Shown here: positions 25,649 through 32,848 of the stretch, in pieces
Position numbering within the stretch: position 1 is the first letter of the stretch
Layout: the number at the start of each line of letters is the position of its first letter
Assembly: GCF_016653635.2 (NCBI RefSeq)
Contig: NZ_CP067422.1
Span: 378,001-442,000 of the forward strand
DNA from: Skermanella sp. TT6
GTDB lineage: Bacteria; Pseudomonadota; Alphaproteobacteria; Azospirillales; Azospirillaceae
Length of the DNA stretch: 64,000 nucleotides
Direction: 5' to 3'
The notes under the pieces: generated by a model
The model's input: the letters and a program-made list of their open reading frames with translations, nothing else
What the model was told of the DNA's origin: nothing
Database searches by the model: none
Position numbers and translations under genes: made by a program

Positions 25649-27105
25649 GTAATTGCTCACGGGGTTGGCGGATCGTGAGCCGTCAGGCGACGGCGAAGGT
25701 TCCGCCAATGAGGTCGCGGATGGCGGTCCAGGCGGATTGACCTTGCCGGCGGGCCGTTCCGATCACGGAGCGATAGCCTGCGTGGATGTCCGGTCCCCAG
25801 TCGGATCGGAAGCCGTTGGTGACCTTGCGGAAGACCACGGACGGGCGGATTTCCTGCTCGCTGCCGTTGTTGGTCGGCGGCACGCGGCGGTCGGCGAGGA
25901 AGACGAAGAACTTGCCCCGCCAGGCCTTGACCAGGCGCTGCAGCTCGCGTCCGGCCGGATGGGCGGCGGGGACGCCGACCAGGGCATCGAGGTCCCGCTC
26001 GGCTTTGGCGGCGTAGGCGGCCAGCGTACTGTCCTTCAGGCCCGGTCTTCGTTTGCCGACGCGGATGGCCCAGCGTAGATGATCGCGGATCTTCGGCGCG
26101 ACCACGGTGTCGCCGCAGTCGATGGCGTACTGCACGTCCCTGAGAACGTGGGCCAGGCAGACTTGGTGGACCCGTCCCAGTTCCTGCTGCCCGGCGTAGC
26201 GGTCGGAGATCCACACTTCGGGCCTATGCCCGCCCAGGATCCCGGCGGGCACCGCCCGGCCCCGGCCCGGCGCGATGGTGTGCAGCACGGCTTGCCCGGA
26301 ATGGAATACCCACTGCCAGTGGGTCACGCCGTTGACCCGCGTCGTGGTCTCGTCCGAGGCGATCACCGGGGCGCCCAGGAGTTTGGCCTTGATCGCCGCG
26401 CAGGCCGTGTCGAACGCCACCCCCATGCGGCGCAACGCATTGGCGATGGCCCCCTCGGAGATCGTCAGTCCGAACAACTCCTCCAGCATCCGCGACAGCC
26501 GCTCGAAGCCGACATGATGGCTGTGGTGCAGATAGGCCAGCAGCGCCCGGATGCCCGGCCCGAAAGGGGTGCCCGGCGGCATGGCGGCGGGCGGGGCGGC
26601 CCGGTAGCGCCGCCCGCAATCGCCGCACCGGCCGCCGAACAGCTCGACCCGCGTCACCACCGGGCGGATCACCGGAAGGTCGATGTGGTCGTAGCGGTGC
26701 CGGCACCGCTGGGCGGCCTCGGGCACCGCCGTCCCGCAATGCGGACAGCACTCGGCTAGGCGGCGCTCGGTCCGGTCCGGATCGTCGGCCAGCGGGCGCG
26801 ACACTCCGGGCCGCGACGGCCGCGGCTTGCGCCGGCGCTTGGCGTCCGCCTTGCGCGACGCACCGCCAGGGCCGTCCTGCGACGGCGGAATGTGCGAATT
26901 GGCCGACGTCTTCCGCGGCTTCCCGACCAGCGCTTCCAGTTCGGCGACCCGCGCCGCCAGACGCTCGATCAGTGCCGCCTGCTCGACCAGCAGGGCGTCC
27001 TTCTCAGCCTCACTCAGGCGATAGCGCGGCGGTTTCTCCATCCCGAAGTGGACTCATATTCTAGGCCGCAGCGCAACCCTTTTCGCCAACCCCGTGAGCA
27101 ATTAC
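25649..27105 (-). mobile_element. IS66-family insertion sequence, single-ORF (ISBst12-like) type, complete
   Basis: A 1457-bp element bounded by perfect 22-bp inverted repeats at 25649-25670 and 27084-27105 (outer ends GTAATTGCTCACGGGG). It carries only the transposase gene; tnpA and tnpB of classical IS66 elements are absent, as in the ISBst12 group. It is flanked by the 8-bp duplication GTTTATTT on both sides. Perfect ends and duplication show a recent insertion. It lies inside the helicase gene in the same orientation, and its GC-rich composition contrasts with the host gene. Confidence 0.95.
25683..27041 (-). CDS. tnpC: IS66-family transposase
   Basis: The 452-residue transposase has the family order: a leucine-rich coiled coil (residues 10-40, EQAALIERLAARVAELEALV), a basic Ser/Lys linker, a zinc-binding region with CPHCGTAVPEAAQRC and CGDCGRRY, and a DDE catalytic domain with ASDETTTRVNG, VWISDRYAG and NNGSEQEIRP carrying the presumed Asp, Asp and Glu. 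The frame is intact and its start ATG is 64 bases inside the right inverted repeat end. Length is normal for the single-ORF IS66 type, so it is probably active. Confidence 0.95.
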   Translation of the reverse strand: MEKPPRYRLSEAEKDALLVEQAALIERLAARVAELEALVGKPRKTSANSHIPPSQDGPGGASRKADAKRRRKPRPSRPGVSRPLADDPDRTERRLAECCPHCGTAVPEAAQRCRHRYDHIDLPVIRPVVTRVELFGGRCGDCGRRYRAAPPAAMPPGTPFGPGIRALLAYLHHSHHVGFERLSRMLEELFGLTISEGAIANALRRMGVAFDTACAAIKAKLLGAPVIASDETTTRVNGVTHWQWVFHSGQAVLHTIAPGRGRAVPAGILGGHRPEVWISDRYAGQQELGRVHQVCLAHVLRDVQYAIDCGDTVVAPKIRDHLRWAIRVGKRRPGLKDSTLAAYAAKAERDLDALVGVPAAHPAGRELQRLVKAWRGKFFVFLADRRVPPTNNGSEQEIRPSVVFRKVTNGFRSDWGPDIHAGYRSVIGTARRQGQSAWTAIRDLIGGTFAVA

Positions 27106-27113
27106 GTTTATTT
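27106..27113. repeat. Target-site duplication, right copy (GTTTATTT)
   Basis: Second copy of GTTTATTT at the right end of the IS66-family element, inside the helicase coding sequence (codons for Gln-Ile-Asn on the minus strand). Confidence 0.95.
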
Positions 27114-28449
27114 GACGCCTCAATCCGTTTTGATTTATTATACCTGGATCAAGTATATGGCACTCATCGAATATAAGGACGCCGACCCTCGAAAACATAG
27201 ATGGTGAGAATGACAAAAGAGCAAGGCATTTTTCCGGTGTCATCACAGCAATACTAGGAAGGTTGTCGATATTTGGTTCATCGAGTGACACGTTAGCAAT
27301 GTCACGTGCAAGAGCCAAGACTGAAAGGCGCTCCTTCAAATCTCTTTCTGCTTGAGCTGCCAAAGCGTGAGTAGGGGCGAGGTATACTGCCAATCTTCCA
27401 GCTGCTAACACAGATGCAATTTTTAAAGTGGCTATAGTTGTTTTTCCTGCACCTGTTGGGCATGTGGTGACAAGTGATTGCCCTGAATTGAGAAAACCGG
27501 TAGCCACTGCTCCGAGGTGATTCCCCCATAAAAAGGGGCGTCTCTTTGCTTCATCACTTGTCCAACTCCGCCATTTATGAATGTCTACGCCAGAAGGTGG
27601 TGGTATTCTTGTCAGTGCAGATCCAGCAAGTGTTCTAGTCGCTACTTTCAATAGACATGATAAGTGATGTGGTCCACAAAAAACGGTTGGTACAGTGCCC
27701 AAATCATGATAGTTTTTAACGTCGAAAGATAATCTAATCACTTGGTCAAAGATACTTTGGCTTGGATAAATATTACCCTTAAGGTCTTCCGCTTCAATAA
27801 TTTCTCTAGCAAATGAGATAATTCCTTGTTGTATTCTTGTGTATAAGGAAGTTAAGGCAGCTTCTTCAAGGTCAAAGGTTTCCTGATAATCTATTTTAGG
27901 CTGGTCCATTCTAGGTAGTTCCATACCGGCTAATTTCTTGATTTGACCAGACGCTAGCATCTTCAATCCCGATAACAACAATCCGATAACCCCCTGTGGA
28001 ATCTCAGCGGTTACCGGTAGAATGAAATCCGCCATATCGTAAGCATCAGCTGGACGCTGGGCAATCAAGAGGAGGAGCGAAGCGGCGATAGCAGATCCAA
28101 TTCCGTCACCGTCAAGCCGTGCAGGCTTATGATGAGTTTCTTTCAGAGTTTCAATTTGGAGCAACATTTGCCTAGCGGCAGCTGAGACAAAAGCAGCTGC
28201 CGTTCTATCGTCTACGGATATATCAAGTACAATCAAACCTTCATATGTTTCTGCAAGCCGCCTCATTCCTCGAGTCAGATCTTCTAAAGTAACTAAGAAC
28301 TCTGGAAGATCTATGGGCGATTGTATCCTGAGGCGAGCTGCTGCAATTTCGGCATGAGCTGCAGATAGCTCGTCGGCTAGGTGAGAGAGATCCAACCCTG
28401 CGAGCGGAGGAGCACTTTCAATCAGATTCCTTGTGAAAGAGTCAAACAT
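27106..28449 (-). pseudogene. N-terminal part of an IS-disrupted Ski2-like helicase (HamB-like)
   Basis: The first 448 codons of the helicase: about 320 residues of helical N-terminal domain, then Walker A CPTGAGKTT (Lys336), motif Ia YLAPTHALAAQAE, and the Walker B box DECH (428-431) in LIFDECHILDPG. The frame then runs 14 codons into the IS end and stops (INVIAHGVGEKGCAAA). Removing the IS and one target copy joins ...RRQIN directly to RRSIDAMLCLLEF in frame. The start ATG overlaps the upstream nuclease-like gene by 28 bases. As it stands the protein would have the ATP site but no RecA2 domain, so the system is presumably inactive. Confidence 0.9.
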
Positions 28450-29306
28450 TCCATAGTCCCCATCATATAAAGTTCCGCAGCAGTATCATTAGCTAAGCCA
28501 TCAAGAAACAGACGGATATTGTCTAGTGGAAGTACACATGCTGTGCGATGATCTACATTTTTCTTTACAACTTCGTCGTATCCCTCAAAAAGGTGTGCAT
28601 AATTTGTTTTTCGTTCGTCTTTTTTTGTCGCTGTCACAGAGACTCTGTAACCACGTATGTTGTTCCACATTACATCTTTAAAGACTTCTTCAGGGTCAAT
28701 AGTCAAAGTATTTTTTAGAATTGCTGAAACTGATTCTAATATTTCGTCATCTCGATCTTCATTCTCAATTGACCGAAACTCGGGCCATACTGAACTCTGG
28801 ATGGTTTTCCTGGGGTGAATCGTCGCTTTATCTTCGCAGATAAATAACGCTGTAAGCTTGAGATCGCCATCCGATACCCTTATGAATGTGCTATCAAATC
28901 CCTTGTCTGAAAGTCTAACATGAGGGGGGCTAGATAAGATATTCCTGTTTCTAATTTTTGCGGCCAGCCAAGAAATATTCTGGAACAGAAGACCATCTCT
29001 CTGCTCTCTTCTCTTCTCAGCAATTTTTTCGGCCTTGTCCACCAAATCAGGGTTGCTGCTTTTGAGATCTTCCTCTAGATCATGAAGCTCTATCGATAAT
29101 TTTGCTATCGCATTTTCAAAAATTTTGCCTGGAAAGTGTGCTTTTCCAGGATTGAGAGCAGCCAGAACACGCTCAGCATGCTGAGGTTTACGTGCATAGA
29201 TCCACGCTAATGCTTTTACTAGGAGTTCTCGGTCAGCGATGTGCCATAATGATACACTACATACATCACGATGTATGTACTCCTCAAAGTTGAGTGCGCT
29301 TGACAT
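28422..29306 (-). CDS. HamA-like nuclease effector of a Hachiman-type defence pair
   Basis: A 294-residue protein of AT-rich, non-native codon use. GFDSTFIRV (Asp138) followed by LTALFICEDKATIHPRK (Glu158, Lys160) gives a D...ExK arrangement expected of a PD-(D/E)xK fold, which fits the DUF1837 HamA nuclease. Residues 70-105 are a charged helix. Partnership supports the call: it precedes a 1137-residue Ski2-like helicase with a 28-base overlap, the order and size of hamA-hamB. In Hachiman, HamB senses DNA damage or phage DNA and HamA degrades DNA. Alternatives are AbpAB-like or another nuclease/helicase pair. Without functional HamB it should be inert or deregulated. Confidence 0.62.
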   Translation of the reverse strand: MSSALNFEEYIHRDVCSVSLWHIADRELLVKALAWIYARKPQHAERVLAALNPGKAHFPGKIFENAIAKLSIELHDLEEDLKSSNPDLVDKAEKIAEKRREQRDGLLFQNISWLAAKIRNRNILSSPPHVRLSDKGFDSTFIRVSDGDLKLTALFICEDKATIHPRKTIQSSVWPEFRSIENEDRDDEILESVSAILKNTLTIDPEEVFKDVMWNNIRGYRVSVTATKKDERKTNYAHLFEGYDEVVKKNVDHRTACVLPLDNIRLFLDGLANDTAAELYMMGTMECLTLSQGI

Positions 29307-29559
29307 GTTACAGCATCCTAGACGTTACTCTTTATGGATTATCATCTTTAGTGGTGGGATGTCTATAAAAATTTTCGAAGAATGTAAGTAAATTAGGCTC
29401 TAGATACTAGATGTAATCATTCTGTACAATGAGAATGAATGATTGTATTGAGCGGAGTCAACGCACCGGCGCGCTTGAACTGCACCGTCGCATGCACCGC
29501 AAGTTCATTTCGAATCATCCGGCGTTGATGCTTGTACTGCTTAGCCGTAGGATTTCCCC

Positions 29560-29817
29560 ATGGAGTACGAGTGAGACAACAGGAATGATACCGCCAATCG
29601 GAGCAAGCACGGCCTTGGTTTTGCGGACGGTATCCCGGCTCTTGAAGATTCCGATGCGGAGTTCTCAATCGAACGAAACGGCGATTCGCCATAGGAGCGC
29701 ATTATCACGATCGGGATGAACGGCTTCCGCGTGCTCTTCGTTGTCACGACGGAGCCGGGCGAGAAGCGCACCCGCATCATCAGCGTCAGAATGGCTGAGC
29801 GGCATGAGGAGCGATAG
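29560..29817 (+). pseudogene. brnT: Decayed BrnT-family toxin gene
   Basis: Reading from ATG 29560 gives MEYE-stop-DN..., then ANRSKHGLGFADGIPALEDS, a second stop after RNGDSP, and finally ERIITIGMNGFRVLFV...RTRIISVRMAERHEER before a natural TAG. The KHGxxFAxA start and the RIISxRxAxxxER ending are the signature of BrnT ribonuclease toxins. The expected tryptophan in the first line (EWD) is TGA here, a one-base change, and a TAG interrupts the middle. The 86-codon length is right for BrnT, so only point mutations have inactivated it. The end overlaps the antitoxin start by 14 bases, as in intact systems. Confidence 0.82.
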
Positions 29818-30172
29818 TATCACGAAGGTCGTCCATAACCCCGGCGATCCGCTGCCCGACACGGGAACCGATTGGGCGCGGGTGGATTCCCTGACCGATG
29901 CCGAAGTGCATACCGCCGCGGTGTCCGATCCCGATGCCCAGCCCTTGACGGCGGCACGGCTTACAGGGATGCGCAAGGTCGTCAACTTGAAGAAGCGGCG
30001 CGAGCGCCTCGGCCTGACGCAACAGGCATTTGCCGACGCCTACGGCATCCCGGTCGGCACGCTTCGCGACTGGGAGCGGCGCCGGAGAACGTCCGATGCT
30101 CCCGCCAGGGCCAATCTGGAGGTCATCGACACCGATCCGGAGAGCATCGTGTGCCAGCGCCGGATCGCGTGA
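29804..30172 (+). CDS. Antitoxin of the BrnT system with XRE-type helix-turn-helix
   Basis: A 122-residue protein. The N-terminal half is acidic (PLPDTGTDWARVDSLTDAEV), typical of toxin-binding segments, and the C-terminal half has an XRE helix-turn-helix: RRERLGLTQQAFADAYGIPV then TLRDWERRRRTSDAPARANL. It overlaps the dead toxin gene by 14 bases. BrnA antitoxins usually carry a ribbon-helix-helix; this HTH form is also found behind BrnT genes. It should still repress its own promoter. Retention of an antitoxin after toxin loss can act as an anti-addiction module. Confidence 0.8.
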   Translation: MRSDSITKVVHNPGDPLPDTGTDWARVDSLTDAEVHTAAVSDPDAQPLTAARLTGMRKVVNLKKRRERLGLTQQAFADAYGIPVGTLRDWERRRRTSDAPARANLEVIDTDPESIVCQRRIA

Positions 30173-30371
30173 CCGGAAAGGATATGCAAGCCGGCAGCGC
30201 CTTGCCTGCGGCGGAGCAGTGCGCCGGCCAAGCGGGAGCCGGTATGGACAAGAACCCATCAGGCTGTTTCAAGGTTGGCGGCACTTCGCGGAGGCCATCC
30301 CAGGCGACAATTGACGCCAACGCTTTGGTCGGCCAAAGTGACTATTGTAGTCTCACGATCGGGAATGCACC

Positions 30372-30614
30372 ATGCGCGAAATCCAGTTGAGGGATGCGAA
30401 GGCGTCGCTGTCGGCAGTGATCGACGATGCCGTGCAGGGTTGCCCGTCGGTCATCACGAAGCATGGCAAACCCACGGCCGTCATCGTCAGCTTCGAGGAA
30501 TGGGAGCGTATGTCGCGGATTCCGTCTTTCGGATGGCTGCTGATGTCGGCTCCGCTCCAGGCGGATGACCTGCCCGAGAGGGATGCTGCGCCGATCCGGC
30601 CGGCGGATTTCTGA
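30372..30614 (+). CDS. Phd/YefM-family antitoxin
   Basis: An 80-residue protein with the Phd/YefM DNA-binding fold: MREIQLRDAKASLSAVIDDA, then PSVITKHGKPTAVIVSFEEW. The C-terminal 30 residues, which normally cover the toxin, are SFGWLLMSAPLQADDLPERD. It represses its own operon and neutralises the PIN-domain RNase encoded 47 bases downstream. The ATG at 30372 has GGGAATG upstream. Confidence 0.88.
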   Translation: MREIQLRDAKASLSAVIDDAVQGCPSVITKHGKPTAVIVSFEEWERMSRIPSFGWLLMSAPLQADDLPERDAAPIRPADF

Positions 30615-30661
30615 TCGTGCCGCCCCTCGTTCGACGTGTCCCTGCGTAGTATGCGGCGTAG

Positions 30662-31120
30662 ATGTATTTGGTCGACACCAACGTCCTTTCCGCCGGCGCA
30701 TCCGCAAGCACTTCGTTATCCATCGGTTCGGTTTCGAGGAACGATTTGCTGGCGTGGATGGATGCCGCGTCGGACCGGCTGTTTCTGTCCGTGGTCACGG
30801 TCACCGAGATCGAGGCCGGGATAGCCAAGGCGGCCCGGCAGGGAGCGACGCGCAAGGCTGCCGACTTGGCGGAATGGCTCGATGCCCTCGTTCATCTGTA
30901 CGGGAATCGGATTCTGCCGGTCGATCCGGCGATTGCGCGGTTGGCGGGAAAGCTTGCGGATGTCGCCCAGGGCGGCGGGTTCGCGCCGGGCACGGCGGAT
31001 ATCCTGATCGCGGCGACCGGAATGCGTCATGGGCTTGTCATCCTGACGCGCAACTTCCGGCATTTCGGGCCGCTGGGCGTCGCGGCGATCGATCCGTTCG
31101 AAACTCTGCCGACATCATGA
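30662..31120 (+). CDS. PIN-domain (VapC-like) toxin RNase
   Basis: The 152-residue protein starts MYLVDTNVLS (Asp5 of the metal site), has SVVTVTEIEAGIAKA with the conserved glutamate near residue 46, and GFAPGTADILIAATGMRHG with the later aspartate, then LVILTRNFRHF. These are the PIN active-site acids, all present. It is paired with the Phd-type antitoxin. VapC-like toxins cleave tRNA or rRNA sites. The coding region looks intact. Confidence 0.88.
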   Translation: MYLVDTNVLSAGASASTSLSIGSVSRNDLLAWMDAASDRLFLSVVTVTEIEAGIAKAARQGATRKAADLAEWLDALVHLYGNRILPVDPAIARLAGKLADVAQGGGFAPGTADILIAATGMRHGLVILTRNFRHFGPLGVAAIDPFETLPTS

Positions 31121-31158
31121 TCAGTGCGGTGGGAGATCAGCATTGACGGACGGGTTCC

Positions 31159-31461
31159 ATGAATGACGCACAGGATCAAGTCGATCTCGCGGATGCCGAT
31201 GTCGTGAAGACCCGTTTGGCTGCCGGTGAAACCGAGGTGTTCTCCTTCGACGTGGCGGAAAGGATGCTCGATGGCGAACATCCGGTCGTTGTATTGCGGG
31301 AGCACCGGAGGTTCACGATCCGGGAACTGGCGGAGGTTGCCGGGGTTTCGCCGTCGCACCTGTCGGGGATCGAGTCGGGGAAGACGCCGGGCAGTTCCGA
31401 TGTGATGGCACGGATCGCGGCGGCGCTTCGGGTGCCGTCGGATCTGCTCGCCGAGCGGTGA
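31159..31461 (+). CDS. XRE-family helix-turn-helix protein (orphan antitoxin-like)
   Basis: A 100-residue protein whose C-terminal two thirds form an XRE DNA-binding domain (VLREHRRFTIRELAEVAGVS, PSHLSGIESGKTPGSSDVMA). The N-terminal part (VKTRLAAGETEVFSFDVAER) resembles the helix-strand segments of HigA/RelB-like antitoxins. No RelE or HigB toxin gene is next to it; the upstream neighbour is the PIN toxin whose antitoxin is already present. It may be a leftover antitoxin or a local regulator. Confidence 0.78.
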   Translation: MNDAQDQVDLADADVVKTRLAAGETEVFSFDVAERMLDGEHPVVVLREHRRFTIRELAEVAGVSPSHLSGIESGKTPGSSDVMARIAAALRVPSDLLAER

Positions 31462-31568
31462 GCGGGCGGGCGGGCGTGCCGGCAGTCGCTTTGCTCTCGC
31501 CGAGCGTTTCGTTTATTGCGTTTGAGGTCCGGAAGGCGCATAAACGGTCAGCTTGCAAGGAGGCAGAC

Positions 31569-32018
31569 ATGAACGCGCTGATCAGGAGGCCGGAGAGCGT
31601 CGTACCGACTGACGAGGATGCCCGACTGGCGGCGGAATTGAGTCGCGTTTTGGCGGCAAGCCGTGAAAATGCAGCCCTCCGGGTGCAATTGGACGATGGG
31701 CGGGCACTGACGCTGCCCATGGCCGCGACCCGGTTGCTGGAGCAAGTATTGACCGAAATGGCACACGGCAATGCCGTCACCCTGATACCCGTCCATGCGG
31801 AGCTGACCACACAGGAAGCGGCGGATTACCTCAATGTGTCGCGTCCATACCTGGTGCGTCTGCTCGAAGAGAACTTCATCCCGTTCCACAAGGTCGGGAC
31901 CCATCGCAGGGTCAGGTTCCAGGACCTGAAGACCTATAAGGAACAGGCCGATGCGAAGCGCGAGATGGCCATGGGCGATCTTGTGGCCCAGGCTCAGGAA
32001 CTGGACCTGGGTTATTGA
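31569..32018 (+). CDS. Excisionase-type helix-turn-helix antitoxin
   Basis: A 149-residue protein with an excisionase/MerR-like DNA-binding module near residues 80-120 (AELTTQEAADYLNVSRPYLV then PFHKVGTHRRVRFQDLKTYK). AGGAGG stands six bases before the ATG at 31569. Its stop overlaps the start of the following PIN gene (TTGA at 32015-32018), the standard arrangement of this toxin-antitoxin class. It should bind both the operon promoter and the toxin. Confidence 0.85.
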   Translation: MNALIRRPESVVPTDEDARLAAELSRVLAASRENAALRVQLDDGRALTLPMAATRLLEQVLTEMAHGNAVTLIPVHAELTTQEAADYLNVSRPYLVRLLEENFIPFHKVGTHRRVRFQDLKTYKEQADAKREMAMGDLVAQAQELDLGY

Positions 32019-32590
32019 TCTTGGCCGGCTTCACCGTTGTCTATGATGCCTGCGTTCTTTATCCCGCACCTTTACGGGACCTGCTGATCGAACTCGCCGC
32101 TGCGAACCTGTTCCGCGCGAAGTGGACTGATGCGATCCATGATGAATGGATCAGGAACCTGCTTTCCAACCGGCCGGATTTGGGTATCGAACGGCTGCGC
32201 CGAACACGGGAACTGATGAATACGGCTGTGCTCGATTGCTTGGTCAAAGGTTATGAGCATCTGATTCCCGCCGTTTCTCTGCCGGACGAGGATGACCGCC
32301 ATGTCGTCGCAGCCGCCATACACTCCCGCGCTGACGCTATCGTGACGTTCAACCTGAAGGATTTTCCGGCGAGCGAGCTATCCAGGCACGATTTCGAAGC
32401 GGTCCACCCGGATGAATTCATTCAGAGTCTGTTCGAACTGGACGGAGCGGCCGTCGTCATAGCTGCGCAGAGATATCATCGTAAGCTCAAGAATCCACCG
32501 AAATCCGCAGGGGAATATCTTGATACCCCTCTCCGACAGTCGCTGCCAAAAACCGTGGCTTCTCTTCGGCCCTTCTCCGAGGTGATCTGA
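32015..32590 (+). CDS. PIN-domain toxin, partner of the excisionase-type antitoxin
   Basis: A 191-residue PIN protein: FTVVYDACVLYPAPLRDLLI has the first metal aspartate, WTDAIHDEWIRNLL the conserved glutamate, and LPDEDDRHVVAAAIHSRADA with DAIVTFNLKDFP the last acidic pair. The start is TTG at 32015, overlapping the antitoxin stop, which couples translation; a second TTG at 32021 is possible. Larger than VapC (about 130), as usual for this PIN subgroup. Coding appears intact up to the IS110 element 50 bp downstream. Confidence 0.85.
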   Translation: MILAGFTVVYDACVLYPAPLRDLLIELAAANLFRAKWTDAIHDEWIRNLLSNRPDLGIERLRRTRELMNTAVLDCLVKGYEHLIPAVSLPDEDDRHVVAAAIHSRADAIVTFNLKDFPASELSRHDFEAVHPDEFIQSLFELDGAAVVIAAQRYHRKLKNPPKSAGEYLDTPLRQSLPKTVASLRPFSEVI

Positions 32591-32639
32591 AGCCGCTCAC
32601 CGGCACGGGGCCGCCGCCGCCCCCTGTACCCTTCACGGG

Positions 32640-32848
32640 TCGAATGGTCAGCGGTATCATAGCGCCGTTGACTGATCGGGCCGATCCGCCGGGAGCAACC
32701 TTTTGCCCCCTGTGTCACGAACACCTGGGGGGGACGCGTGCCCCGGCGGCAGGCCGCGGCTGAGGCCCAGTGGGGAGTCAGCGCCAAGCGAGCGCCAGTA
32801 CAGGGGTGGATCCAGGCTGCGGCGGCCCATTTGGATGGGAGCCCTTGA
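32640..32848 (+). ncRNA. Candidate bridge-RNA region of the IS110-family element
   Basis: About 200 bp between the element's left end and its transposase start has no open frame. It is GC-rich with several potential stem-loops (for example CGGGCCGATCCGCCGGG and GCGCCAAGCGAGCGC). IS110-group elements encode a structured bridge RNA in this position that pairs with donor and target DNA. Here this is position-based inference; no loop has been matched to the flanks. Confidence 0.45.

Noticed and set aside
29417..29692. 91-codon minus-strand frame near the BrnT relic
   Set aside because: No ribosome binding site or recognisable motif, and it is antisense to the clear BrnT remnant on the plus strand.
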